A DNA stretch of 64,000 nt. Origin: Bacteroides sp. (GTDB lineage Bacteria; Bacteroidota; Bacteroidia; Bacteroidales; Bacteroidaceae). The DNA is taken from assembly GCF_028690125.1 (NCBI RefSeq), contig NZ_JAQVBV010000001.1, forward strand, positions 248,001 to 312,000, given 5' to 3'. Every line of letters begins with the position of its first letter. Position 1 is the stretch's first letter. Below are positions 26,679 to 35,323 of this stretch, piece by piece. The position numbers and the translations under genes are program-made. The notes under the pieces are model-generated. The model had not been told where the DNA came from. It saw nothing but the letters and a program-made list of their open reading frames with translations, and searched no databases.

Positions 26679-27147
26679 TATGACCAAGAGATATTTATAT
26701 ACCATCCTTTTTCTGTTTTGCGTAAACTTCTGTTTCGCCCAAAATACGTTGTTCGACAAGTATGCTGATAAGGATAATGTAACATCAGTCTTTATCTCAA
26801 AGAAAATGTTCCAAATGATGCCTTCTGTCGATACTCCAAAGTTGAACCTGAAGAATATGAAAAATAAAATAGAATCTTTGCACATTATCACTGCAGAAGA
26901 CAAAAAGATACAAGAAAACATGAAAAATGAATTTTCCGCATTGATGAAGAAAGACTATGATGAGTTAATGAGAATAAAAGATGGAATGACTAAAGTAAAC
27001 TTTTACGTCAAACAGAAAGGGAACTTTATAAGCGAAATGGTGATGATAGTAGACTCAGCCGAAAATGATTTCACAGTCATGCAGCTCTTGGGTAATTTCA
27101 CTCTAAAAGAAATACAGGAAATTACCAATACCATGCCCCAAAAGTAG
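26671..27147 (+). CDS. DUF4252 secreted protein, last gene of ECF operon
   Basis: The 158-residue protein has a signal peptide (KRYLYTILFLFCVNFCFA) and the DUF4252 layout (KYADKDNVTSVFISKKMFQMM, then a lysine-rich middle and a beta-rich C-terminus). It is a diverged paralogue of the first gene in this operon. Such bracketing of sigma and anti-sigma genes by secreted DUF4252 proteins suggests they are the effectors or sensors of an envelope response. No enzymatic motif is present. Confidence 0.82.
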   Translation: MNNMTKRYLYTILFLFCVNFCFAQNTLFDKYADKDNVTSVFISKKMFQMMPSVDTPKLNLKNMKNKIESLHIITAEDKKIQENMKNEFSALMKKDYDELMRIKDGMTKVNFYVKQKGNFISEMVMIVDSAENDFTVMQLLGNFTLKEIQEITNTMPQK

Positions 27148-27350
27148 GAATTTTAGATGCAAATTACACGAATCCGCAAAATATCATATCTAAAAATATG
27201 ATTATGGCTTAAATGTAATAAGCTCATAAGCATCGTACAAAGAATTATCTGTTTATTCTTGTTTTCTGTTTTAAATAGCACAAAAACTTGTTATTCAGCA
27301 AATGAAAGATTAATTAACGTTAATAGAATAAACATTTTCCGCGTTATTAC

Positions 27351-27381
27351 TTGGTAATTTTAATTTTAATTTTCACATTTG
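27351..27381 (+). promoter_or_regulatory. Orphan promoter upstream of candidate small RNA
   Basis: TTG at 27351-27353 and CACATTTG at 27374-27381 are separated by 20 nt. The -7 box deviates from TAnnTTTG at its first base (C for T). The predicted start is about 27386. Confidence 0.45.
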
Positions 27382-27384
27382 TGC

Positions 27385-27466
27385 AATGAAAGAAACATTA
27401 GATTTTTTCATAGTTAAGGTTTAGGTTAAAAAAATTAAGGGGAGCTGTGAAGCTGCCCTTTTTTCA
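27385..27466 (+). ncRNA. Candidate small RNA of about 80 nt with terminator
   Basis: A transcript from the promoter above would run about 80 nt to a terminator: AAGGG-AGCT, loop GTGA, AGCT-CCCTT (27437-27460, one G-G mismatch), then a run of six T. Inside is a 12-codon frame (27386-27424, MKETLDFFIVKV) whose ATG coincides with the predicted 5' end, so it would have to be leaderless if translated. The following gene has its own promoter at 27501-27508, so the unit stands alone. The sequence before the hairpin (TTTTTCATAGTTAAGG) feels like a recurrent Bacteroides motif, but I cannot name a family. The rest of 27148-27350 shows nothing. Confidence 0.45.
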
Positions 27467-27500
27467 TACCAAAGTGTTAGCCTGAATCAGATTTTATATT

Positions 27501-27508
27501 TACCTTTG
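27501..27508 (+). promoter_or_regulatory. -7 element for gene at 27537
   Basis: TACCTTTG matches TAnnTTTG and ends 28 nt upstream of the start codon. No good TTG lies at -33. Confidence 0.5.
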
Positions 27509-27536
27509 GCGAACAACTATTTAGAATAGCAACATT

Positions 27537-27986
27537 ATGGAAGATATTTTTAAATTTCTCTTGTTAGGAGGTGTTATTATTATATCGATAGTCAGATCGT
27601 TGAAAAAAGCAGCTGCAAGTACAGAAGACCAACGTCCCAGTACTCCCAAGCAACCTACTGTCGAAACAGTTCCCGATGCTGTTCCCATCCCTGAGGTGTG
27701 GGGCAAAATATTTTCGCCAAAAGACATTTTCCAATCAGCAACAGAAATGAAAGAATCAACTTCTTCTTCACAAAAACAAAAGAATCAGAAAAAGCATATG
27801 TTGCAATCCGGCTCTGGAAATAACGTCGTAAAACAAAATGCCGAATCTCAATCGGATATCCCGCATACTTCTTCATCTCCCGTTTCTCAGGAACTTTCGG
27901 ACAGCAAAGAGGATTTTACCATCCATTCCGCAGAAGAAGCACGCCGTGCTATCATCTGGGGAGAAATATTACAACGTAAGTATTAA
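27537..27986 (+). CDS. Hypothetical single-span membrane protein
   Basis: The 149-residue protein has an N-terminal hydrophobic segment (about residues 5-21, FKFLLLGGVIIISIVRS). A long low-complexity linker rich in serine, glutamine, lysine and proline follows (about 25-125). It ends in a short conserved-looking helix EEARRAIIWGEILQRKY. I know this C-terminal motif from uncharacterised Bacteroidales proteins, but no function is assigned. The arrangement (membrane anchor, flexible linker, short terminal peptide) suggests the tail docks on a partner. It is followed by the CoA-transferase gene 58 bp downstream. Confidence 0.72.
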   Translation: MEDIFKFLLLGGVIIISIVRSLKKAAASTEDQRPSTPKQPTVETVPDAVPIPEVWGKIFSPKDIFQSATEMKESTSSSQKQKNQKKHMLQSGSGNNVVKQNAESQSDIPHTSSSPVSQELSDSKEDFTIHSAEEARRAIIWGEILQRKY

Positions 27987-28044
27987 TGAGAAAGTGAAAA
28001 CCAATAAAAGTTAATTGTAATCTAACACGAATTTATACTATATT

Positions 28045-29544
28045 ATGTCATTCAATCGTATTTCAGCAGCAGAAGCTGCGAGCCTGATCAAACATGGCTA
28101 CAACATCGGTTTAAGTGGATTTACTCCCGCAGGAACCGCCAAGGCTGTTACAGCCGAACTTGCTAAAATTGCGGAAGCAGAACATGCAAAGGGAAATCCT
28201 TTTCAAGTAGGTATCTTCACCGGAGCCTCTACGGGAGAATCTTGCGACGGAGTAATGGCACGTGCTAAAGCAATTCGTTACCGTGCTCCTTACACTACGA
28301 ATGCCGACTTCCGCAAAGCTGTGAATAACGGAGAGATTGCTTACAACGATATCCATTTGTCACAAATGGCACAAGAGGTACGTTACGGTTTCATGGGCAA
28401 ATTAAATGTTGCCATCATCGAAGCCTGTGAACTAACTCCGGATGGAAAGATTTATCTTACGGCTGCCGGTGGTATTTCTCCTACTATTTGCCGCCTGGCA
28501 GACCAGATTATTGTAGAGCTAAACAGTACACATAGCAAAACAGGTATGGGTCTGCATGACGTATATGAGCCACTTGATCCACCTTACCGTCGTGAAATTC
28601 CTATCTACAAACCGAGTGACCGTATCGGACTGCCTTATATTCAGGTAGATCCTAAAAAGATTGTAGGTGTAGTAGAAACAAATAAGCCGGATGAAGCTCG
28701 CTCCTTTGCTGACGCTGATCCATTGACTGACAAGATCGGCCAGAATGTTGCCGATTTCCTTGCAGCCGATATGAAACGCGGTATTATTCCTGCAAACTTC
28801 CTGCCTTTACAGTCAGGTGTGGGAAATATTGCCAATGCTGTACTTGGCGCATTGGGACGTGACAAAACGATTCCACCCTTCGAAATGTACACTGAAGTAA
28901 TACAGAACTCTGTAATTGGTTTGATCCGTGAAGGACGCATCAAGTTTGGTAGCGCTTGCTCACTAACTGTTACCAATGACTGTCTGGAGGGTATTTACAA
29001 CGATATGGATTTCTTCCGTGACAAGCTGGTTCTTCGCCCGTCGGAAATTTCAAACAGCCCCGAAGTAGTTCGTCGCCTCGGTATTGTTTCCATCAATACG
29101 GCTATCGAAGTAGACCTCTACGGTAACGTGAATTCTACTCATATCGGAGGAACGAAGATGATGAATGGTATTGGTGGCTCGGGAGACTTTACCCGCAACG
29201 CTTATATTTCTATCTTCACCTGTCCGTCAGTAGCTAAAGAAGGAAAAATTAGTGCAATTGTTCCAATGGTTTCTCACATGGACCACAGTGAACACTCTGT
29301 AAATATCATTATCACTGAGCAAGGAGTTGCCGATCTACGTGGAAAAAGTCCAAAAGAACGTGCACAAGCTATCATTGAAAACTGTGCGCATCCTGACTAC
29401 AAACAATTGCTTTGGGATTACCTCAAACTAGCCGGTGCCAAAGCACAGACTCCGCACGCTATTCAAGCTGCGTTGGGTATGCACGCCGAACTTGTAAAAA
29501 GTGGCGATATGAAGAATACAGATTGGGCAGTCTATAGCAAATAA
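28045..29544 (+). CDS. Acetyl/propionyl-CoA:succinate CoA-transferase
   Basis: This 499-residue protein belongs to the Cat1/AarC branch of class I CoA-transferases. The catalytic glutamate is expected at E284 in MYTEVIQNSV, and the second conserved glutamate at E425 in TEQGVADLRG. Their 141-residue spacing equals that of E294 and E435 in Acetobacter AarC. GIGGSGDF is the CoA-binding loop. In Bacteroides such an enzyme moves CoA between succinate and acetate or propionate at the end of succinate-propionate fermentation. Which acid it prefers cannot be read. The gene appears to be the last before a terminator at 29576. Confidence 0.9.
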   Translation: MSFNRISAAEAASLIKHGYNIGLSGFTPAGTAKAVTAELAKIAEAEHAKGNPFQVGIFTGASTGESCDGVMARAKAIRYRAPYTTNADFRKAVNNGEIAYNDIHLSQMAQEVRYGFMGKLNVAIIEACELTPDGKIYLTAAGGISPTICRLADQIIVELNSTHSKTGMGLHDVYEPLDPPYRREIPIYKPSDRIGLPYIQVDPKKIVGVVETNKPDEARSFADADPLTDKIGQNVADFLAADMKRGIIPANFLPLQSGVGNIANAVLGALGRDKTIPPFEMYTEVIQNSVIGLIREGRIKFGSACSLTVTNDCLEGIYNDMDFFRDKLVLRPSEISNSPEVVRRLGIVSINTAIEVDLYGNVNSTHIGGTKMMNGIGGSGDFTRNAYISIFTCPSVAKEGKISAIVPMVSHMDHSEHSVNIIITEQGVADLRGKSPKERAQAIIENCAHPDYKQLLWDYLKLAGAKAQTPHAIQAALGMHAELVKSGDMKNTDWAVYSK

Positions 29545-29575
29545 TAAGAAGTATAATCAATATACATAATTACTT

Positions 29576-29625
29576 GAAGGTGGCTAGGAGCAGTAGAAAC
29601 TGACTTGTAGCGCCTTCTTTTTTTA
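29576..29625 (+). terminator. Terminator of CoA-transferase gene
   Basis: GAAGG(TG)GCTA (29576-29586) pairs with TAGCGCCTTC (29608-29617) with one bulge around a 21-nt loop, followed by eight T with one interruption. It lies 32 nt past the stop. Confidence 0.65.
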
Positions 29626-30008
29626 TAGCCGGACGGATTGAACACAAAAAGAGTGCTTGCCAGAGAAATAAATTCATTTTATTTACCAACCTATTACCGA
29701 TCTTCTAAAACTCTTTTTTCATTGACATTTGAGTGATGATCTATAAACTTTTTAATATTCACCGGTTCTATCACCCATCATCGCAAATTTATAATAATAA
29801 CTAGCTTTTGCATGAGTTCTCTCAGAATACGAAATGTATCATCAGGTTAGTTGAGGAGGAATTTATAATCTACAATTTAGGTTTAAACATCAAAGATAGT
29901 CAAAAAAACACCTGTCAAACTATTAGTTTCACCCTACAAAACCGATGGTTGTACCATATATCAAATATTTTGTTCTTAATCCTCTGGATTTATCAGACTA
30001 CATTTACT
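29626..30008. other. Intergenic region without a gene
   Basis: This 383-bp AT-rich stretch lies between the CoA-transferase terminator and the stop of the convergent anti-sigma-like gene. The only signal seen is TAAATTTG on the - strand at 29784-29791, a -7-like box pointing away from the sigma operon toward the terminator, with no -33 partner and no downstream gene. I regard it as probably fortuitous. Confidence 0.5.
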
Positions 30009-30578
30009 TTATTCAGACTGCGCAGTCATCAGCAAATGAATCGGATAATTATCCTCAGCAACAGTCATTCCATTGGCTGCATAACAATCGCTTTCCGGGT
30101 CTGGCATACTCATTTCTTGCTGCAAAAAATCAGGTATCACTATAGCAGGCATTGTTTGCTTCGTTGCTTTGTCACTCTGAGTAACAGGCTTCTTCGAAGA
30201 TACGGGTTTTAATGCATTTTGACTAGCAATCAGAAATTCCGGAGACTGCGTTTTCACTTCCCGATAGATGGTATCTACCCGCTCGTGTACGACAATTACT
30301 GTATCGGTGACAGCCAGTTTGCTATCCGGTTGTGGTTCACTTCCACCGGAAAAGCCATAACCGAGTATCCAACCTAACAGACAGGCAGCAGTCAGCCACC
30401 AAGGAGAAATGCGCAACCTCTTTTTATAACATTGCTCCTTTCGGACAGTCTGCATGACGAAAGAAAAAGGTGGAGGAGTATGCTCCACCTTTTCCTGCTC
30501 GTATTGCTTTTTCATACAACGGATTAGCTGCTGTATCTCCTGCAACTCTTCTAATCTTTCTAAATCATCCTTTTTCAT
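30009..30578 (-). CDS. Putative anti-sigma factor with periplasmic tail
   Basis: The 189-residue protein has a charged N-terminal region (MKKDDLERLEELQEIQQLIRCMKK), one membrane segment at about residues 61-77 (WWLTAACLLGWILGYGF) and a periplasmic tail that includes a strand-like stretch DTVIVVHERVDTIYREV. It overlaps the ECF sigma gene by 14 bp and is the last gene of that operon. Topology and place fit an anti-sigma factor; no known anti-sigma domain is recognised. Confidence 0.7.
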   Translation of the reverse strand: MKKDDLERLEELQEIQQLIRCMKKQYEQEKVEHTPPPFSFVMQTVRKEQCYKKRLRISPWWLTAACLLGWILGYGFSGGSEPQPDSKLAVTDTVIVVHERVDTIYREVKTQSPEFLIASQNALKPVSSKKPVTQSDKATKQTMPAIVIPDFLQQEMSMPDPESDCYAANGMTVAEDNYPIHLLMTAQSE

Positions 30579-31173
30579 AATCAGTTGTTTGGGGGTTATA
30601 GTTAGATAATGAATGCTGTAATATTTTTAATGTATAGAATAAGCGGGATTTCACTGTTCCTTCAGGACAATGCAGAATCTGTGCTATCTGCTGCACTGAA
30701 AGTTCTTCTTCGTATCGAAGAGTATATGCCGCCCGCTGTTCGTCCGTCAGACTTATGAGGATTTTTTTCAATTGTTCATTAAACACCTGCCGGTCATAAA
30801 CAGCCTCAAACTCAGGAGAAACGCAATAATCTTTTTCTTCCACAAGAGACTGTTGAGACATATATTCTTCTACTATCTCACGATGACGGTACTCATTCTT
30901 ACAAAGGTTGTATCCCATAGAAAATACCCATGTAGAAAAACATTTTCCTTGTTGATAACTGCCTCTTGCTTCATAAATACGAAGAAACAACTCCTGAAGG
31001 AAGTCATCTGCCAAGGATGCATTGCCGGAGAACATACGCATGAAAAATCCCTTCAACCGGGGAGCATATCGCCCATAAAGCTCCTCAAAAGCTTTTTCAC
31101 TCTTTTGGGTGGCAAATCGCTCCATGAGTTGTTCATCTGTCTCGTTGCGTTTGAAAGTTCTGAATAACGTCAT
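30565..31173 (-). CDS. ECF-type RNA polymerase sigma factor (second operon)
   Basis: The 202-residue protein shows sigma region 2 (EKAFEELYGRYAPRLKGFFMRMFSGNASLADDFLQELFLRIYEARGSY) and region 4 (LISLTDEQRAAYTLRYEEELSVQQIAQILHCPEGTVKSRLFYTLKIL), the latter a clear helix-turn-helix. It is a group 4 sigma factor. Its start overlaps the stop of the secreted protein gene upstream by 4 bp, so it appears to be the third gene of a four-gene unit rather than the first. It may regulate its own operon. Confidence 0.93.
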   Translation of the reverse strand: MTLFRTFKRNETDEQLMERFATQKSEKAFEELYGRYAPRLKGFFMRMFSGNASLADDFLQELFLRIYEARGSYQQGKCFSTWVFSMGYNLCKNEYRHREIVEEYMSQQSLVEEKDYCVSPEFEAVYDRQVFNEQLKKILISLTDEQRAAYTLRYEEELSVQQIAQILHCPEGTVKSRLFYTLKILQHSLSNYNPQTTDYEKG

Positions 31174-32459
31174 GGTTCAATCCCATCTATTAGTTTCTGA
31201 AATTCATCCTTTCTATCAACTATTTTAACAACAGCTTCTCCTTTCTCTTTCATCTCCAATTGACGAGCCATGATAGCTTCTGACAACTTCTCATCAGCAG
31301 TTATTGGCTTAAAGGAGTGAGTACGGTCCAAAATACCCTGCAACAGACTCTTCAATTTCATATATTGGTTTTTGTCTCCACTCGTACGATAGAATTGCAG
31401 CAACGGAGCAAAAGAGATAATGTAATTCCAATTGGGAGTCATAGAATACGTAATGCCCGGATGATAGTCCGACCAGGGACGGCGCAAATAGTCCAATAAA
31501 TATACCTGCTCATAATTCTTTCTTGCAACCGCCATATTATTATACGGTTTTAATGAATACTTTAAGACCAGTCCTTCCGGGTACAGTTTGTCCTTCAATG
31601 CTTCTAACAAATACTTATCATACATAAACTGGCTAAAATAAACGGGACGCTTTTCTCTTTCCAGAAAATATTCCGCTCCGGGCGCCTCCTTTTTACTCTC
31701 TGAGAAGATTTTCGGGTCTACTCCCACCTTCTCCCAGAACCACCTTCCTTGCACGGGATTACTTAGATCGACAGAGGATATGATTTCTATATCCTTGAAC
31801 AATCCTAAACTATATTGAAGCAAATAATAATAAAATAAATTCGCAGTTGGCTGAACAACGAGCACTGCGTTCTTACCCAAACCAGCCAACTCATTGTAGC
31901 AATAAGAAAGGAGATCGGAAGAATACAAACCACTTTCATACCATTCACAAGCTATCTCTTTAAGCTTTTCGAACTGATGAGTATCATAAAAATGCCGCAT
32001 ATCATCCAGATAATCCCGTTCACAAGTCCGCTTTAAAGAAATTATCTGCCGATAAATGCGTTCCTGTTCCTGAAAATCGGTTGTCTGCACCAACAAATAA
32101 CGATAGTATATACGAGTATCAGGAATATACTTCTTCATTTTTTTAACGACTGAACGGAATTCCTTCTGATAGTTCGTTTTTTGCAGAGTATCTCCATCCG
32201 CCTGTAAAAATGGTATAATGTATTCTCCGGTTTGCCACATCGCAAAACAAGCATATACATAGTTATCCCATGCCTTTTCATTCCTTTTATCTTTCTTCAA
32301 CTCCACCTCCCAAGCATCTTTCTGAGCCTGATACCAAGACAATCCCAAAGGAACGGGATATCTTCCGATCAACGATATTTCCAAAGGCTCCTTATCTTGA
32401 GCAGTCGCCTCTTGTGCCGGAGTGATGAAAAAGAATAATAAGTATATAAATCGTTTCAT
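31170..32459 (-). CDS. Secreted protein resembling DUF2723 soluble tail (copy B)
   Basis: The 429-residue protein has a signal peptide (MKRFIYLLFFFITPAQEATA). It is clearly homologous to the next protein (32477-33724): shared blocks include WYESGLYSSDLLSYCYNELA, KRPVYFSQFMYDK, YPEGLVLKYSLKPYNNMAVARKNYEQVYLLDYLR. No known enzyme motif is visible. The central GKNAVLVVQPTANLFYYYLLQ... and the RPVYF...EGL..KY blocks align by eye with NPIIFTNGDNDTFPLWY and RPIYMAITV...EGLAYRF in the tail of the DUF2723 protein at the left end of the window. The N-terminal KDKRNEKAWDNYVYA is TPR-like. The gene overlaps the sigma gene by 4 bp. Confidence 0.75.
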   Translation of the reverse strand: MKRFIYLLFFFITPAQEATAQDKEPLEISLIGRYPVPLGLSWYQAQKDAWEVELKKDKRNEKAWDNYVYACFAMWQTGEYIIPFLQADGDTLQKTNYQKEFRSVVKKMKKYIPDTRIYYRYLLVQTTDFQEQERIYRQIISLKRTCERDYLDDMRHFYDTHQFEKLKEIACEWYESGLYSSDLLSYCYNELAGLGKNAVLVVQPTANLFYYYLLQYSLGLFKDIEIISSVDLSNPVQGRWFWEKVGVDPKIFSESKKEAPGAEYFLEREKRPVYFSQFMYDKYLLEALKDKLYPEGLVLKYSLKPYNNMAVARKNYEQVYLLDYLRRPWSDYHPGITYSMTPNWNYIISFAPLLQFYRTSGDKNQYMKLKSLLQGILDRTHSFKPITADEKLSEAIMARQLEMKEKGEAVVKIVDRKDEFQKLIDGIEP

Positions 32460-32476
32460 ACTTCCTGTCAGCTTAA

Positions 32477-33724
32477 TCAGATATTAATACTTTTGAGATA
32501 CTGCTCACGAACCTCTTTGCTACAAGACTTGGCATTGTCGATGATCGTTCGTAATAGTGAATACAGCTTGTCGTAATGATTCTGATCTTCCGACTCTTTG
32601 TAGAATTGCAGCAAAGCTTTAAAAGCGGGTATATAATAAAGAGCAAGCACCTCATTCGCTTTCGGATCAAAAGCAGTAGCAGCCAATGTATCAGGATAAA
32701 AAGACTGACGTAAATAATCCATTAAATATACAGTCTCAAAGTTGCGTCGCATGACTGCCAGATTATCATAGGATTTAGATCTATATCTCATCAATAGACC
32801 TTCAGGGTGCAAGCTATCTTTAATCGCACTTTTTGCAAGTTCGTCCATTGTGATAGTAAAATATACAGGTCGCTTGGTGTATTTAGCAATATGCCCAACC
32901 ACGCCTTTAAGGTCACTGGAATAGCTTTTCACAAAATCTTCAGGAGAAGAGAATGAAATCGTATCATTTTTCTCCTTTCTATATTTAGGTATCTTCAATT
33001 CTTCAGTTACTTTATCTATAGACATCGAATCGGTCAAGAAAGGATACATAATAATCTTCTTATCCTTAAACATATCTTTTGCATTTTGAAGCATTCTCAT
33101 TCCAAACAAATCAAAACAACCACCCATGAAGATAATGGCATCTTTCTCAGCCGAAGCCAATTCATTGTAGGCAAAGTTCAATTGCTGGGAAGGAAACTTA
33201 CCGGACTGATACCAACGCACACAAATATCTTTCAATCGTTCTTTATTCGATAATGATGCTGCAAAATAAGTAGGATAGTGTAAAACAGCATCAGGCCATT
33301 TTTTCATTATTTCATTAAGTGGCATTCTCTTTTCCCCCGGTTTCATATAGGAGTTTCGTGTTATTTCATAAGTAGCAGTATTAGGTATATTTTGCTTCAT
33401 ACCCTCCAGCATTTCATCCACTTCCTTCTGTATATCTATACTGGGGGTGGGATACTTTACTGACGGTTTCATGGATTGGAGCAATGAAGCTCCTTTAAGA
33501 ATCTGAAGTCCTCCCGAATATTGTATCCATGCTCTTTCATCTTTAGGGTTTTCTTTTACTTTCTGCTTATATTGATCCACCAAATCACGTGTAGCACGTA
33601 TCATTGAAACGATTGAATCAGGAGATAAAATGGAGTTGTTACAGGCAGATGTTACTTGGGAATATGATAATGTGCCACAACAACAAAATAAGATAAACAA
33701 CAGATATTTGATAGTTTTCATCAT
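32477..33724 (-). CDS. Secreted protein resembling DUF2723 soluble tail (copy A)
   Basis: The 415-residue protein has a signal peptide (MMKTIKYLLFILFCCCGTLSYSQ). It parallels its downstream paralogue throughout: KENPKDERAWIQY, NIPNTATYEI, CVRWYQSGKFPSQQLNFAYNELA, KRPVYFTITMDEL, LHPEGLLMRYRSKSYDNLAVMRRNFETVYLMDYLR. The DAIIFMGGCFDLFGMRMLQ block sits where DUF2723 has its GDNDTF block. It opens the four-gene unit A-B-sigma-anti-sigma. The 17-bp spacing to copy B supports cotranscription. Its function is unknown; being periplasmic and tied to a sigma factor, it may be part of the signal that the sigma system senses or its target. Confidence 0.75.
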   Translation of the reverse strand: MMKTIKYLLFILFCCCGTLSYSQVTSACNNSILSPDSIVSMIRATRDLVDQYKQKVKENPKDERAWIQYSGGLQILKGASLLQSMKPSVKYPTPSIDIQKEVDEMLEGMKQNIPNTATYEITRNSYMKPGEKRMPLNEIMKKWPDAVLHYPTYFAASLSNKERLKDICVRWYQSGKFPSQQLNFAYNELASAEKDAIIFMGGCFDLFGMRMLQNAKDMFKDKKIIMYPFLTDSMSIDKVTEELKIPKYRKEKNDTISFSSPEDFVKSYSSDLKGVVGHIAKYTKRPVYFTITMDELAKSAIKDSLHPEGLLMRYRSKSYDNLAVMRRNFETVYLMDYLRQSFYPDTLAATAFDPKANEVLALYYIPAFKALLQFYKESEDQNHYDKLYSLLRTIIDNAKSCSKEVREQYLKSINI

Positions 33725-33866
33725 TTACTCTTTTTCTTTATTCAACATTGTTTTAAAAATAGAACCGTTCTGACAATGCATACACGCAAGAAAGATAAAC
33801 GTTCAAACAATACTTGATTTTCTTAAAAAAAAGTGTAAAAAAGAAAAATCACACCAATTTCAATCA

Positions 33867-35267
33867 TCAGCGACCGATTATAATTTCGCATACCTTATCT
33901 TGAAATGCTCTTGCTGTAGCGGCAGAAAGCACATTCTGATTCATAATGGCAAAAGCAACTTCATGTCCGTTCTTCATCTTTAAATATCCGGCCAATGCAT
34001 TGATCGCTGTAAAAGACCCGGTTTTTGCGTGTACATTCTTATAAGCAACGCTCCCTTTCATCCGGTTTTGCAATGTTCCGTCAATCCCGGCTACAGGAAG
34101 TGCTTTATATAACTTCCGGAAAACATCGGTCTGAGAATAGGCAAATTTCAAAAAATCGACAAGTAGGGCAGGAGAGAGGTAGTTATAATTTGATAAACCG
34201 CATCCATCCACAATCTTATAATCTTCCGGTTCGTACCCCAATTGCTGAATCAACAGTCTTATCTCTTCAATACCATCATTGGCTGCCACATACTTCTTTT
34301 TGGCAGCCTGCATACCCAACCGGCAAAGTAGTGCTTCCGCATTCAGATTATCACTCTCCTTCATTAATTGATTCAATACATCTTGCACAGGAGTCTCCCA
34401 ACATGCCATCTGTTGCACCTCACCCAGAGGAAGTTCCGTAAAATCATAAGATTGAGGAGCTATAATTCCACGTTCCTGAAGCCGTTCAAGAAAAGTATGC
34501 ATGAAATAACATTTTGAATCATAGATATTTATCCATTGCTTACCAACTGCACTTACATTTCCTTTTATAATAACATTATTCCCATTAGTGAACCAATCTC
34601 TTGATACAGAAAATTTTCCGGCAGATGGTGTCCGCGTTTTTGCCTCATTCAACACTTTATAATAAGAAGAAAGCGGAGTACAAGAAACTTTTGCCGAATC
34701 TCCCTGCTGAGCACCGGGAGCAGCTGTCACTTCAACAATCCCTTTGCAAAACATCAAAGGTGAGAGATAGGGTTGATAAGCTTCCGGATTATCATCCCAA
34801 GCCCATCCATTTCCCCAATAAAGAGAATCTTTCATCGAGACATCTCCATATACCCGTCCGTTAATGACAGAAAAAGGGTAGGTGATAATTTCTTCTATTA
34901 ACGAATCCATTGCTTGTTCATCAAATTCAGGATCAAAGCCCCCTACAACATATAGATTTCCTTGCAAAGTATCATGCTCTATCACGCCATCATACCACAC
35001 TTCTGTGCAAAAAGGATTGTCAGCTTCGGGACGGGAGAGAGCAGTTATAGCTGTCAGCAACTTCATAGTAGAAGCAGGACGGGAGAGTTTGTTGGCACGG
35101 TAATTATACAATGGTGTCCCGGCTGTCAGGTCATAAACTGATATCCCAACTTCGGAAGCTTCCGGAAGCATTTTCTTAATGATTGAATCAATCTGAGAAA
35201 AATCTCTTTGTCCCCACAATGGAAGTAAACATACAGAAAGGAAAACTGATAAAAGAATACTCTTCAT
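33867..35267 (-). CDS. dacB: D-alanyl-D-alanine carboxypeptidase/endopeptidase (PBP4 type)
   Basis: PBP4-type enzymes trim and cleave peptidoglycan cross-links in the periplasm. The 466-residue protein has a signal peptide (MKSILLSVFLSVCLLPLWG). All three penicillin-binding motifs are present: SxxK as S66-T-M-K69 in RPASTMKLL, SxN in SDNLNAEALL, and KTG in HAKTGSFTAINALAGY near the C-terminus. The long insertion between SxxK and SxN, typical of class C, is present (about residues 75-290). It is divergent from the histidine kinase gene; both promoters lie in the shared gap. Confidence 0.93.
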   Translation of the reverse strand: MKSILLSVFLSVCLLPLWGQRDFSQIDSIIKKMLPEASEVGISVYDLTAGTPLYNYRANKLSRPASTMKLLTAITALSRPEADNPFCTEVWYDGVIEHDTLQGNLYVVGGFDPEFDEQAMDSLIEEIITYPFSVINGRVYGDVSMKDSLYWGNGWAWDDNPEAYQPYLSPLMFCKGIVEVTAAPGAQQGDSAKVSCTPLSSYYKVLNEAKTRTPSAGKFSVSRDWFTNGNNVIIKGNVSAVGKQWINIYDSKCYFMHTFLERLQERGIIAPQSYDFTELPLGEVQQMACWETPVQDVLNQLMKESDNLNAEALLCRLGMQAAKKKYVAANDGIEEIRLLIQQLGYEPEDYKIVDGCGLSNYNYLSPALLVDFLKFAYSQTDVFRKLYKALPVAGIDGTLQNRMKGSVAYKNVHAKTGSFTAINALAGYLKMKNGHEVAFAIMNQNVLSAATARAFQDKVCEIIIGR

Positions 35268-35296
35268 ACAAAACTGATTTATGGACTTTGAATCTA

Positions 35297-35323
35297 CAAA
35301 TATAAAAAAAAGTTGTATATTTG
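35297..35323. promoter_or_regulatory. Symmetric divergent -7 boxes for dacB and histidine kinase
   Basis: TATATTTG occurs on the - strand at 35297-35304 and on the + strand at 35316-35323, forming a perfect 8-bp inverted repeat with 11 bp between. The - copy lies 29 nt upstream of dacB and the + copy about 107 nt upstream of the chosen kinase start. Each has a TTG (35288-35290 and the complement at 35332-35334) at 25-27 nt, longer than the usual 19-21. Confidence 0.55.

Noticed and set aside
29784..29791. Promoter pointing left into the CoA-transferase terminator
   Set aside because: A -7 match only, without a -33 element, downstream gene or terminator; too weak to propose a transcript.
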